Assembly (NCBI GenBank): GCA_964017195.1
Contig: OZ024890.1
Coordinates: 23,683,201 to 23,747,200, forward strand
Source: Siderastrea radians
Lineage: Eukaryota > Cnidaria > Anthozoa > Scleractinia > Rhizangiidae
Length of the DNA: 64,000 nt
Reading direction: 5' to 3'
A program made the position numbers and the translations under genes. Shown here piece after piece: positions 46,901-58,740 of this stretch (position 1 is its first letter; each line of letters begins with the position of its first letter). The notes under the pieces are model-generated. The model did no database searches. It had not been told where the DNA came from and saw only the letters and a program-made list of their open reading frames with translations.

Positions 46901-49900
46901 AGTAATAGGCAGGGCATTGAGTGGTATGAAGTGCTAGTAAATTAACCACTATCTAAAACTTCGTGTTTAAAGCATTTCACTCTCACTCAGTGACCACGTT
47001 GTGTAGCAGGTGACCGGCTAACGAGAAATAGAGATTCATACAAAATAGAACTGTAGCTTGGATGTTTTTGGTGACAGCGAAGATTAGCTAAAAATTGACG
47101 GAAAACCTCAGGGATTTCACGATCAAGCTTTCATAACCTGAAAAAAAAATTCCTTGCATAAATTATAACAAATTTGAGTGAACGTGGAAGGATTAAACAC
47201 TGTAAACTGTCGCATTAGTAAATAAATGCTAAATCTTGTACAAACTTGTGCAAGGATACAAAAACATCAGCTAGAAAACATGGTTTTTGTGTCACCTTAG
47301 CATTAAGATTCCCCCACAGAAACATGTAGAAGGTTGTGTACGTGTGGCAGTTACAAACTGAACAATCAAGTATTCAAGTACTCATGGTTAAAAACTTGAG
47401 TACATAATGACCTGTTTTTCATGCTTCACGCCCTTCGCCAGGCTTCTAGCACGAACACGTGACTTTTGCCAAGCTTTAAAACCATCCAGCCCCGGAGAGT
47501 TCGAGTTTACTCAAAACAATAAATAAATTAGGTTTTCAAGTCATTAACGAGCACAAGGAGGCCGTGATGCAAAGGTTAAGAGTCGACAGCGCCTGCGCAA
47601 AAGTCGGGACTGGGGCCCGTTTCTCGAAAGTCCCGATGACTTTTCGGGCTCGGAAAGATATTTTATGTGCGTAGAATTTACCTTAAAGATTCAAGTTTTG
47701 TTGGTCTTTAAAACTAAGAAGTACAATTCTAGGTGGACGAATCAAGTCGAGCTGGTTTGCGGACTAAAAGCTACACCCCCATTCTATAGATTTTGATTTT
47801 AAAATATAGCTTCGGGCCCGGAAAGTTACTGGGACTTTTGAGAAACGGGCCTCTGGTCCGAGATATTCATTAAAGTTTCTTAAGGAATTTGCCTGCTAAT
47901 ACAAAGGTATTTTTGTGCGGCTTATGACTATGTGGAAAAAGCAGATCTTAGCGAGGGCTATCAGAATCCAAAAAGAAAATTAAGGGGGCCACGCATTTTT
48001 CAGAGATAATTGAGCTTAAATTTGCAAAAAAATTGCCATGCATTGTAACTCTTGCTATAGGATCCGCTTTTCCCCACAGTCATAACCTTTTTAAAAATAC
48101 CTATGTATTGGGAGCTACCGTCCCTAAGGAGGCTCGCAAAAGTTTTTTTGGCCTTCGGGTGTATCTTTTGAAATCAAAATTTCACATAGAAGACAAATTT
48201 GATTTCCTTGATACTACACCAACTTTTCAACTAATGACCAAAGTTTATTTTTATTGGTTTCCTAGCAACAGTTGTCACCATAGCAACGGTTATGGACAGC
48301 CCCTCGTTTTATATAATGTCGATTATCTCGAAATTTATCCAGTGACTTTATGATGAAATTTGGAAGATTAGGCATGAACTTCACAGCCTACACAATTTGT
48401 ATGTAAAAATAGAGAAAAATCTGTATGACCGTTTTCAAGTAAATCACAAATCATTTTTACAGCCTCCAATATTTCAAACAAAAATTAATCTTCATACTTT
48501 CTTTTTTCAGTTTAAAGGTCTTTTATGATAAAAAAACATTCTAAACTTACGTTGAGCTTCCTAGGTGGCTGTGATTATAAGATATTTATGTTTGAGAACT
48601 GCTAAAATAAAGCACAAATCATTCAAACAGTTTGTTATTCGCATAAACTGATAAATCGAGATATGGAAAATGCTCTTACAGATTTTTCCCGTAATTTCGC
48701 GTACAAGTTGTGTAGGTTGTGTAGTTCAAATCCTACAAATTTTGTCATAAATTGTTTGACTAGGTTTCGAGATATGAATTGACATTATATAAAACGACGG
48801 GCTGCCCTTACGAAACCAGTACCTTGGAAACCGGTGAAAAATAAACTTTAGTCATATGTTGAAAAGATGGTGTAGTATTAAGAAAATCAAAGTTTGTCTT
48901 CTATGCGAAATTTTGATTTCAAAAGATACACCCCAAGGCCAAAAAGAAAAAAAACTGTTGGGAGCTTACTAAGATCGGTGCCACCCAATACAGAGGTATT
49001 TTTGCGAAGGTTATGACTATGGGCTGTGGTTTGAAAACAATTCCTTAAAGAGGCATTAAAAGTTTTGTGCACTTTTCAATTACATAACACGATTAGATAA
49101 AATGTATGAGAACAAAAAATTTACTCAAGATGTATGCTTCTAAGCCTGATTCCTAAACACGATTTTCGTTCTCACAATAGGGGCTTGTTTCCGACTGGGA
49201 AAGAATCCACATCTTACATTCACCGAAATGGCGCAGAAATACGGCGACGTGTTCAGCCTGATGCTTGGAAATCGTTTGGTTGTGGTGCTAAATGGAGTAA
49301 ATGCCATCCAAGAAGCCATCATCAAACACTCGAAAGCCTTTGCTGGGCGGCCTCAACTGCACACCTTTCAGATTGCCAATTCCCATGGTAACAGTCTCAC
49401 CCTCTCTGACTACTCGCCCCAATGGCGGCTCTCTCGTAAGATAAGCGTTAGTGCCATCCACAACTTCGCCAAGAACACAGACACCTTTGGAGAGAAGCTC
49501 CTTCAAGAATCTCAGCGCTTGATTCACTGCTTCAAGCAACAGAAGGGAAAACCGGTGGTTGCTCTCAGACCTCTGAAGTGCGCCACAGCCAACATCATCC
49601 TCAATGCTCTCTTCGGAGTCGAGCGTTCTTACGACGATGAAGAACTCGGAAAAGTTCTCGACCTCGCCGACAATTTCCGACAGGCAGTTCATGGCAGTAG
49701 CCACGTTGATTTCCTGCCACTGCTAAAGTATCTTCCAAATAAGGCGCTTTCAAATCTTGAATTGACAATAAAACGCGTGTTGGGTGCAGTCACCAAGATG
49801 TTTGAGAAGAACAAAGAATCCTATGCTGACGGAAAAGTTCGCAATATCGCAGACAGTTTTGTCAACGTCGTTGAGAGGGAAACTGAAAAGGAGAGAGAAA

Positions 49901-50589
49901 GTCGGCCAGCCGGAGAGGATACCGTAAGCATGGCTCCACTGCTCAGCGACGAACAGATTGTTCGAGTGTTGGGTGATCTCTTTGGTGCAGGCTTTGACAC
50001 TTCGTCCATTACTCTCTATTGGGCTCTGGCATACTTGGTGAAATACCCCGACATTCAGCGCCAGTTGCATGAAGAATTAGATCAGGTGATCGGACAAGAA
50101 CGACTGCCAACCCTGCAAGACATAGAGTCACTTCCCTTCCTTCAAGCTTCAGTCTATGAGCTCTTGAGGGTGACCAGTTTGGCACCTCTTGCAGTACCTC
50201 GTTCCACCACCGCCGAGACGAACATCTGGGACTTCACAATCCCGAAAGACACAATCGTCTTTATTAACCTATGGTCAGTGCATCACGATCCAGAAACCTG
50301 GAAAGACCCGGATGTTTTTAACCCCAGTCGTTTCCTTGATGAAACAGGTCAGGTGATAGATCCCAAGTTCCTTGGAGGTTTCCTGCCATTCTCGGGCGGT
50401 CGGCGTAAGTGCCCCGGTGAAGCTATGGTCTTGAAAACAATTTCAACTTTCCTTGGGGCGCTGCTTCATAGTTTTCGTTTTACACAGGATGGATTGCCAG
50501 CTGAGTATCAAGGGATTGATCTTCAGGGTCAGCCCGGTCTCACTTTGATGCCAGAGACATTTTACGTGAAAGTAGAAGAACGCTTTTAA
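43905..50589 (+). CDS. Cytochrome P450 gene 5 (type B, clan 2, CYP1/CYP17-like), intact
   Basis: Exons 43905-44055 and 49181-50589, 519 residues. Exon 1 gives the ER anchor (ILFLCFLVCLFL) and the hinge KLPPGPWGLPVVG. Exon 2 is open from ACFRLGKNPHLTFTEMAQ to KVEERF. By equal exon length the motifs sit where they do in gene 2: WRLSR at 132-136, AGFDTS at 320-325, E377/R380, PSRF at 432-435, Cys461 in FSGGRRKCPG. Arg217, a stop in gene 3, is intact. Type-B marks: NSHGNSLTLSD, RKISVSAIHNF, and LTIKRVLGAV at about 244-253, in the region that usually forms the F-G segment lining the substrate channel. Its promoter is complete and AATAAA lies at 50635-50640. It is the best candidate for a working type-B enzyme in the window. 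The substrate is unknown. Confidence 0.95.
45861..46131. mobile_element. About 270-bp MITE with TACACCTATTTCAA ends
   Basis: The left TACACCTATTTCAAAAAAGA with TTGCTTCAGTGAT is matched at the right by ATCACTGAAGCAACCGTAAT with TGAAATAGGTGTA; an inner pair (ATAGACCGCAATGCATCATG against CATGATGCCTTGCGGTCTAT) extends the fold-back. The gene 3 intron has the empty site (CAGAACTTATATAGTTAG). The ends begin and finish with TA, consistent with a TA target of the Tc1/mariner type. It is present in truncated form in gene 6. Confidence 0.75.
47614..47852. mobile_element. 239-bp MITE with GGCCCGTTTCTCGAAAGTCCC ends, gene 5 only
   Basis: The inward-reading ends are GGCCCGTTTCTCGAAAGTCC and (A)GGCCCGTTTCTCAAAAGTCC, near-identical over more than 20 bp. 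CTGG flanks both sides (47610-47613 and 47853-47856). Genes 3 and 6 have the uninterrupted GGGACTGGTCCGAG. A young insertion with no coding capacity. Confidence 0.85.
48079..49017. repeat. Intronic fold-back, gene 5
   Basis: Left arm 48079-48203, right arm 48884-49017, same arrangement as in gene 3, ending about 160 bp before the exon 2 acceptor. Confidence 0.75.
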
Positions 50590-51109
50590 AGAGACTTGAA
50601 CGGTCATTCAACAGTAGCAAGAAACGTATTCGTTAATAAACGTTGTGCCCATATAAATAGAGGTTTTGCTACCTGATGGACCACTTTTGACTTTGTTTAG
50701 TCAAGTATTGCACTTCAAGAGTGCAAAAACTGTTCATTAAGCTGAGTTAACCTAGTATCAAGTGAAAGCAAGCGGCTTAAGATTATCTACCCGAATGTGT
50801 AACTATAACTAAAAATAGTTATTTAACGTGTTTTTAAAACCTGTTTGAACTACTTTTGATGATGATGCGAAATTTTGATAGTCCAAAACGTTTCGCGTTT
50901 TACGGAGAAAAGACGCAGACTTTCAAGTGGTAATCACATTTAGCTAGTTCCTCGGTGCATGTTTAGGTAGAGATAGACAGTGTGAAAAGCTAAATTTCTT
51001 GTGACCGTAAGAAACCATGAATTGAAACGCAACCCTCCAGATCGAAACTTTCAACGTACGTATCTATGCGGGTACGAGGGAATCCTTTCATGTACCAGCA
51101 TCCTAACCA
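50590..51109. other. 3' flank of gene 5
   Basis: Aligned with 27588-28093. Homology to the gene 3 flank stops at CATCCTAACC, which marks the right edge of the unit A/B duplication. Confidence 0.6.
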
Positions 51110-54059
51110 GCTCTTGGTTTTAGTCAAGAGCCAACTTCACTGCGGTCAAAGGAGAAAAATAAGAAAAGTACTTCAAAGGTAAGGGAGTTATTTTCACTGT
51201 TCCAAGTTTAACACTTAATCGGTATCCTGAAAAAAGTTCTAAGCGTTTGAAAACGGGAAACTGACTTGTCAGTTCAATTTGTAAAACGAAGTAAGTTTGT
51301 TTAGGTGGCATTTTGTTTTAAATAGCAAAGAAACTCGTTTATTTGAGAGAAACGACAATATATTTACACTCACCCACTATTTTATTTCAACAGACACTGT
51401 TCACACTTCCAAGTGGCGGTTTTAATCATTGAATATTTGTTGTTGTTTGTTGACAACGTTACTTCAACAACATTTTTGTCAGATGAACATTAACAAATAA
51501 AGTCAAGTCTTCGGCCTAATTATAGGCTTCTTTTGTACCCATGGAGCAAATGTGAAGAGCTATTTTGAGAGTCAGTGTCTCTACAGCAGGTCGCAGCATG
51601 TTGTAGTTATTTAAATGCAATGAGCTAGGACGCCTACATCCAGAAGTAGGAATTACACTCAGCAGGATCCACTTATTTGTGGAACAAAAACGCTCATAGA
51701 ATTGTCAGCGTGATGTAGTAAATAATAATAAAACAACACTGATTAGTTCGCGTCAACCGTTTAAGGTAGGAAACAATGTCACTCTCAGGGAAGCTCAGGG
51801 ATGTCATTACATTGTTATCATAACGTTCTGCAGTTCTTGTAGGCTATTTGGCCGCCGCCCATCCCACATCTTTCTCTGCAAAGGTGTGAAAAATAAACGG
51901 ATCGTGACAGAAATCAACGAAGCCTTCAAGGAAAATTTAAAAAGGTTCGAGTTATCGAGGATAAAATTGTGAAGAAAGTGACCTGAAGAGAAAATCATTC
52001 ACTTTGAGTCAGCGGGAGGTTCGAGTTACTGAGGGTTCGAGTTACCGGGAGTCAACTGCATATGTGCCGGGTAGTTATTGCAGCCACTCTGAAGCTGAAT
52101 TAAAACTAAATCTAATCCCCCAGCTATACATGGTACTTTGCAAAGCGAAGACAAAGGCATAAAGAGATCGTATTGACGAAAGTTAACATAGCGCCAGTTT
52201 GTCCAGGTTAAAAAGATAAATGAACTCTAAATAAGCGCTTGCGGAATCCGGCGAAGAGTTGTCACACTCATAATCGGGGGCATAAACTGTGGGTATGAAT
52301 TTGTCGAAGTAAGCTTGGCGAACAAGCCGTGTGTGATTTGTTCCATGAGGTATATTGGAAAGTTTACTTTTTAAGACGTGCTGTGAGCCACTGAACAATA
52401 TTTAGTTCAGTGTTCGAACGTACTGAGCTATGGATGCGGCCCTTTCAAGTACTCTTAAACTTCCACGAGTGCATCGAAAAACTCTTTAAGGAAAACACCC
52501 ACGAACATGCAAGTCGCAGAAATCTGAACTGAAAATAAACGTTGCCCTCTTCCACTCGTTTACCCCTCCCCGCTTCTGCTAACCACCCATTTCCCCAACC
52601 ACCCCAGGGGTTAATTTGCTGCAGACAGGAAATCCTTTATTGACCTTAAATCGCATGTGTTACATCAATTACTTTATATTCTTGCTTCTTTGTCAGCAAA
52701 TCTGCGAATAAATAAGAAACAAAAACAAATCAGTTCACATTCGTTCTCTGACATTACGATATTTTATCAGCTAACGCGGGCTGGATTGCACTTCAAGATT
52801 GACGAATTAAATCCTTGAGGTGAGCCTAGTAGGATGTATGAAGCAAGGGGGGCGGGGTGGGGGGCAAGGTGTGAGAATCCCGGAGAAAAGGGAGTTGACA
52901 GTCTACTGGAAGTGTTCAAAGAGAGGACGGGATGTGAAATTTTCAACAGAGAGGGAAGCGGTAGGAAAAAAGCAAAACAAAAACAAAAGGAGTGCTCCGT
53001 CTCTTTTCGCTTTTTTACCCCGCCGTCAGGTCGGGGTAAAGTAATACCCATTTGTTTTCTTTCGTATTCTTCGTCTTCTTCCTCGTCATTTGCCTCAGAC
53101 TCCCGGTTTTTGCTCGGCCAAACAAATAATGGTCCTAAACTTCCGCTACACCACTTGGGCTCTTATATTGAATGGCCGTAATAGATTTTGCACCCTGAGG
53201 GGAGGGAGAACAACGGCGGGGGCTAATGCCCCTGAGGCTTTTCTTGTCTCTCATGAAAAACGGTAAGAGAAAGAAGGCACTGAGGAAAAGGCGGGAAGCC
53301 AGAGTGAGGGGTGCGAGAGGTGGGACACTGTTTAAGAATCCCATTCCCGCCATTAAAGAGTGATAAATCTGAAAAGGTTCTTTCTTTTGGTAAACATACC
53401 TTCAGCAACGATTGCACGTTTTCTTGCAGTTGGCTTGCACCCAGCTGTTAGAGCTACAGAACCCTGTCCAGTACCTGTAGTATTTTTGGTATTTATCCTG
53501 GCAGGCTAAAATGAGACCACACAAATATCGAAACGAAACAAATCCCGTTAATAATGAGAAAACCAGCATACATTATAGAAAACATGAGTTTCTAAAACAT
53601 TTGGTCGCTTCGGAGTGTTTTACATTCGTGGTGACCTGATCATTTTTCTGATTTAGAACAAAAAAAAAAAGGAATAGCACCACAGAAATTCGAGGAAATA
53701 CTTAGGTTCAAATCTCTAAAATTTCTTGTTTAAATATTTAGCCCATGAAGGTGACCATTTTTTGATTACACAAAGATGTACTCTCCAACGCTTGCGTTTG
53801 TTTTCCTTTCAGTAGAGAACTTTAGATCGGACTAGTAGAGAGGGAAGTTCCAGGAATGAGATTGGTATGTGACGTGATGATCTAAAGCCTGCAAGCTGGA
53901 ATTGAAAAGTCATACACGTATTCGATCTCATGCTTGTACTCAAAAACAAGGGTGCCTGGTTATGTAACCCTTTTTAAAATAAATTTTTTTATATTTTTTT
54001 TATTAATATACAGGGCATTGTATCTACATACATTAGTTACATGCAATTAGAGCGCTGTT
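51110..54059. other. Unit C spacer, older diverged relative of the unit A/B spacer
   Basis: Patches from about 51400 to 53350 resemble 31440-32420 (for example CCATGGAGCAAATGTGAA..GCTATTTTGAGAG and GCGGGAA..CAGAGTGAGGGGTGCG) but with many indels, so this copy split off earlier than the A/B event. 52820-53050 is purine-rich and carries overlapping open frames on both strands of low complexity; I do not regard them as genes. 53400-54059 shows nothing recognisable. Confidence 0.45.
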
Positions 54060-54320
54060 CAAATTAGTGTCGTAAAAGCAAAACCAAAGTAATTACTCCA
54101 GCCAATCACAACAAACACAAATTACCCAATGAACCAATCAGAACTTGAAGCAAAATACATGTAACCGGCGCCAAGCGCGGGAAAACGCGTGCGAGCAAGT
54201 TGTGATTGGTTTAAGTTTTACTTCTGATTGGTCGAAAAAGTGGCGCGAGATTTTTTAACCAATTACAGAGCGAAGTAAAGCAAAACCAAAGCAAAACGCG
54301 AATTACTTTCGACACTCAAT
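54060..54320. mobile_element. MITE-like element with AGTGTCG ends
   Basis: Left AGTGTCGTAAAAGCAAAACC and right, read inward, AGTGTCGAAAGTAATTCGCG, preceded by AATT on both sides. The interior has several CCAATCA motifs in both orientations and GCGCGGGAAAACGCG. The inverted ends are short and imperfect; the boundaries are approximate. It lies just before the truncation point of the type-A fragment. Confidence 0.55.
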
Positions 54321-54432
54321 TAAAAACCACTCTGTTATGCTACTTACATCACTTACTACACTAAGTTATGAAACCCTGTCTACAGCGTACTTCCGCCATC
54401 TCAAACAAGCAAGAAAAATAGAAAATTTTCAG

Positions 54433-54583
54433 CAATTTCAACTTTCCTTGGGGCGCTGCTTCATAGTTTTCGCTTCACACAAGATGGTTTGCCAGCTGAG
54501 TATCAAGGGATTAACCTTCAGGGTCGGCCGGTCTCACTTTGATGCCTGAGACATTTTACGTGAAAGTAGAAGAACGCTTTTAA
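54433..54583 (+). pseudogene. 3' fragment of a type-A cytochrome P450 (last 50 codons)
   Basis: Homologous to the end of exon 2 from ..TISTFLGALLHSFRF to VEERF and stop. A 1-nt deletion (CAGGGTCGGCCGG for CAGGGTCAGCCCGG) breaks the frame. Everything 5' of it, including the promoter, exon 1, intron and haem loop, is gone; the sequence before it is unrelated. Its 3' flank (to about 58740) matches that of genes 2 and 4, which places it as the unit C equivalent of the type-A gene. The polyadenylation hexamer is mutated to AATAAG. Confidence 0.92.
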
Positions 54584-55699
54584 AGAGACTTTAACGATCA
54601 CTCAAAGGTAGCAAGAAACGTTTTCTTTAATAAGTGTTGGGCCCATATAAAGGGAGGTTTTGATACCTGACTGACACTGTTTGTTTCGCTTTAGTCAAAT
54701 ATTGCATTTTTATGAATGTAAAAACTGTTCAAATTAGCTGAGTTACGCTAGCTGTTTTAGATTCTCCACACGGGGTTGACTGTACCTAACTAAAATTAAT
54801 TAACTTTTTTATACCTGTTGGAACTATTTTTAATGATAATATGAGAATAATTAAATAACTATTTTTAATGATAATAATTCCGAGAATGTATTTAAATATG
54901 GAATAGGTGTAGTCAGGAGATGACAGCGTTGAAGAAAAGTTAATGTTTGTCACTGACTCATACTTTTTGGATGGTACCATCAAAAAGTATGAGTCAAAGA
55001 CAAACTCAAGTGGTAATAGTCACTGCGTCGACGTCACGCAGATCTCACCTTCGTTCGATTCCTGATCCCACTTCTGGTGCCGGTATTCCGTCTTTAAGTG
55101 ACAAAAGCACCTTAAATCTTCTAGTTCTTTCTGGCCAAGATCGCATCAAGAAGGAAATACCGAAAAAAAGGCCAAACGAATGAACGCACTGCTTAGTAGC
55201 GAAGCTTTTCTGTGAATGGTCACACTTGAGGATTTCATCCACAGACTCAAAAGAAAAAAATCACCTAGTGCAGCATAAAAAACAGCACCACAGGAAAGCA
55301 ATGCTCGGTAGCCTACATTTGAATGATCACGACACGTTACGATTTCATCCACAGACTCAAACGTTAGAACCATACTACATGGCCGGCCGTGGTTTGACTC
55401 GGAGACGGTGAAGACGTTAAATTTCTATTCTATCGAGAATCAGTGCACAGAAGAGTCACTGTGGATTTACATTGCATTTTCCATTAGTTTCATTTGAAAT
55501 TAATTTTTGTATTATTCCATAGGGCCCCTCTCCACCAAAGTGTGTAATTGAGTATAAAATTCTTCAAATTGGTAGAAAACCTAATATGCTACATGCGGCC
55601 GAACGGTTTCTGTAGCATGAAGCAGCCAAGAGTATTACGTACTCCCCTTTGGATGAAATGGTACTCACTCGCAAGGATACTCTCAGCATTTGGTTATGT
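54584..55699. other. Spacer downstream of the fragment
   Basis: Aligned with 17086-18900 and 39827-40900. It has a single copy of the 94-bp unit region, partly replaced by AT-rich sequence, and core-repeat copies at about 55200 and 55310. The TTAA site is empty. Confidence 0.5.
54945..55005. repeat. 61-nt near-perfect palindrome
   Basis: GTTTGTCACTGACTCATACT is answered by AGTATGAGTCAAAGACAAAC around a central ATGGTACCAT. One bulged base and two mismatches are visible. It would extrude as a hairpin. It is absent from the matching positions in units A and B. Confidence 0.8.
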
Positions 55700-55959
55700 C
55701 CCGGGGGGGGAGGGTACTCCCTTATATGGCTTACACGGGGATGTGCCGCTGGACAGGGTATGGTTTCAGTGTGTCTCCTTAACAGGGTGTGTATTTTGTC
55801 ATTTGTTCTAAACAGGGACCTAAAATGAAGGATGTTGACCTAAAGGGGGTGGGTGTTTTAAGGTATTTTAGGCCCTTTTTTTGTTCTAAACAGGGTCAGG
55901 GTTTCAAACCGTCAGCGTTACCCTATACCCAAACATGGGTCAAGTGCTCCCTCCGGGGG
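55700..55959. mobile_element. 260-bp G-rich interspersed element with 8-bp target duplication, unit C only
   Basis: Units A and B read GCATTTAGTTAGGTTAGCCGG without interruption. Unit C has GGTTATGT (55692-55699), 260 bp, then GGTTGTGT (55960-55967), a 7/8 match. The left end CCCGGGGGGGGAGGGTACTC and the right end, inward, CCCCCCGGAGGGAGCACTTG are loosely inverted. The interior has the phrases CAGGGTATGGTTTC and TTCTAAACAGGG. An 8-bp duplication suggests hAT-type mobilisation; the short open frame across it is fortuitous. Confidence 0.7.
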
Positions 55960-57007
55960 GGTTGTGTTCGCCGGTACGTGTTTGGGTAATGACAGACAAT
56001 GTGAAAAGCTAAGTTTCTTGTCACCACGTGCAGAAACCACGACTCGAAACACAACCTTTCACGCGAAAGTAAACTGAGGGGTTTAGCATTGGACGATAAC
56101 CTATCTGCACGGGTGCAAGAGAATCCTTTCATGTACCAGCATCCTAACCAGGTGTACAGTAGTGTTCAATGTTCCTACAGAGCTCTTGCGGAGCCGTAGC
56201 TAGGCGTTGTTAAATGTGGCCCACGAGGCCCTTGTGATTGACTTTTTTGAGACCTCGTTTTAATTAGGTTTTTTACCATATTTATCTGTTTTACAGTTTA
56301 CTCTTTTACCCTAGTTTATACCATAATTTCTTGTCAATGTCATCTGTCATCCAGTGAACGTGTCACGGACGAGTACACTTTGACCCGTTATTGGTTCGAA
56401 AGCAAATGTGTCCGTCAACGTACTCGCGATCTCGATCTCGTCAACATGCGAAAAAAGTTTTTAGAACCACACTTTGCAGACTGCACAGCAAAATAACAGT
56501 ACCACCGAGAGACACTGCTCAATAGCCTTCATTTAAATGGTTGTAATTCGGCGTTTTGCTTACTACAAGCGCCTAACATGTAAATGTAAATAACAGTCCC
56601 ACGGACGAGATCTTGTGGTTGTTGCACAGTACACCCAAGCTCACGAGCAGCCCAATTCAGTGGCAAAAAATAATGATTTCTACGGAACTAACTTGATCTC
56701 TTGTTTAGTCAGCAAACTAAAAATGATAATAAATAGCTATAGCCAATTAAGTTTACATTCCAGATCAAAGCTTTTCAACTGTATTTCAGGCAGTTTTTAG
56801 GTTCTCGAAAACAATAGCCTTCGATTAGCCCACTCAACCAGCGTCTTCGTATTACAACAAAATAGAATATCAAAATGCCTCTTCGTCTCTTCTTTTGTGT
56901 TTCCTGCCTTCTCTTGTTAAAACAATCCTTTTTATGTATCTCTTGAATAAGAATCAGCAATGAACAGAAGACGCAAAAGGTGAATTGAATGTTCCAACAC
57001 AGAACTG
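55960..57007. other. Spacer continuing to the unit C Harbinger-like MITE
   Basis: Aligned with 18920-19928 and 40920-41933. No gene is supported. Confidence 0.45.
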
Positions 57008-57010
57008 TAA

Positions 57011-57815
57011 GGGACCGGTCATTATTTATCACCTGGGGGGGGAATGAGGTTTTTGAGGGGGGGTCACTTGATTTCACCTTTAACGAAAGGGGGATCACTA
57101 AGTGAAGCTAAGACAGAAAGGGCTTGTGTTAAATTTGGACCCTTTTATTTCATCTTGTAGTGTGATGACGAGCTTCATGACAGAGATTTATGCCGTGATA
57201 ACTTGAGCTTTAGATATTTGGGTCATTTGTAATGAGAATAATATAGCAAATTTTATAGCGGCAGTTTTAGATGCACCTTTAGCCAATTTAGAAGACCCAA
57301 ATATAAAAATTTCCCGAGGGAGCAATTGCCCCGGACCCTACTAAAACGGGTTTGATGAAGATGTTATCTTCGCCCCCTCGTGGCTGCTACCTTGTGTTGG
57401 CCCTCTCCAGGCTTTCCGAGTTCAGCCCTTCATAGACATAGACAAACTCGTGGAAAAAAGAACAGTTTTCACTTCATTTCAGTATCAAATCTTTTACCAG
57501 ATAGCAATTCTGTATTTGTGAGTTTCAAAGTTTTAAATTGAGAGTTGTTTTCAGTTTTCCAGTGTTAAAATTTTCATACAGACGAATTGGACAGAAGCAC
57601 GTAAACATAGTACGAGAACCGACAAATAACGACCGCGGAAATGATTGGTGTATGAAGAGAAAAGTAGTTGGGGAGGGAGTGTACGAGACATTTTGGCGTC
57701 CATTTTGGGGGCAGCATGAAAATATGACCATTGCTTGGGGGTGAACAGATATTTTAAGCTGGTTTCATAACAAAATCACCCAACCTACCCTAGGCGTTAA
57801 ATAATGACTGGTCCC
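57011..57815. mobile_element. Harbinger-like MITE, unit C copy (805 bp)
   Basis: The ends GGGACCGGTCATTATTTATC and, inward from the right, GGGACCAGTCATTATTTAAC are flanked by TAA (57008-57010 and 57816-57818). Best-preserved terminal repeats of the three copies. Confidence 0.8.
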
Positions 57816-57818
57816 TAA

Positions 57819-58740
57819 ATGTTGCGATTCAGAAAGTGGACAACAAGACTGGAAATTTACCTCTGGAAGTGAAAGATTACTACCACGTGTACCCTGTACG
57901 CGGCCTAGTTAAACAAGTGTAACTGAAGGATCGGGACGCTGAGCATGCCAAGCGAATTAAACGCCGGTTGCAACAAATGGATGTGCTTGATGCATGAACT
58001 CTAGAGACATTTATTTACTTTTGTGATAAACTAAAACGAAAACATTTAAACGAACAAATGTGCATGGCATTAACTAAGCAACGAGTCCAGAGTTATTCGC
58101 TAAATTGTAGAAAAAGAATACAGTTCACAATCTAATCTTGGAGCCAGTGTAGTGCAGAGCAATTCCTTATCACGTGAGTGTCGCGTTCACGTAGACTGAG
58201 CTGGAACAACCTTTCACCTCGCAGATTAATACCTGCCTCACTAAACAATCTCTCCACCAATCGTTGCCATCCAGATACGAGCGGTACTCAGACATCAATT
58301 ATTTTAATTGTCCTCCGTTCAAATAGCAACGCAAAAGAAATGATTACAGCGGTTAACCAAAACTGGAGGTGGGTCAAGCAGAAACCCCATAGTTATTTTC
58401 GCCTATCTATATATGACCCAAGGGCTATCTAATCAATTCTCCCAGCAAGGGCACTGCAAAAATAGCATCCAGCGTGTTTTTTTTTAAGTATTGATACTTC
58501 TCAGTAGGTTTAAACCACCTTCAAAGCGTAACCGTTCCTCTGTTCAGTAACGTTCTTTTCTGACTTCGTTAATGTACTAAGCTCAGCACATTAATGTCGA
58601 TTAATAGGACTTTATTTCGCAGCCGGAACAAAACCACGAATAGGTTATAAATGCGATGAAAACCATTGCGCTTATGCAATAATATATTGACGTTATAATA
58701 CCAGTCCCAAAAAAGCATGCACCACCGAACAAAAAGAGCA
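57819..58740. other. Spacer upstream of gene 6
   Basis: Conserved with the sequences upstream of genes 3 and 5. No gene is supported. Confidence 0.5.

Larger units (their letters stand above)
44056..49180 (+). other. Intron of gene 5
   Basis: 5.1 kb, the longest of the array. It equals the gene 3 intron plus two insertions (45861-46131 and 47614-47852). Donor GTAAGAG, acceptor CACAATAG. Confidence 0.75.

Noticed and set aside
52767..53181. Overlapping open frames on both strands
   Set aside because: Low-complexity purine/pyrimidine-rich sequence, frames not preserved in the related spacers at 32340-32420.
55548..55989. Open frames across the G-rich insertion in unit C
   Set aside because: They span the boundary of a transposable insertion and translate repeat sequence.
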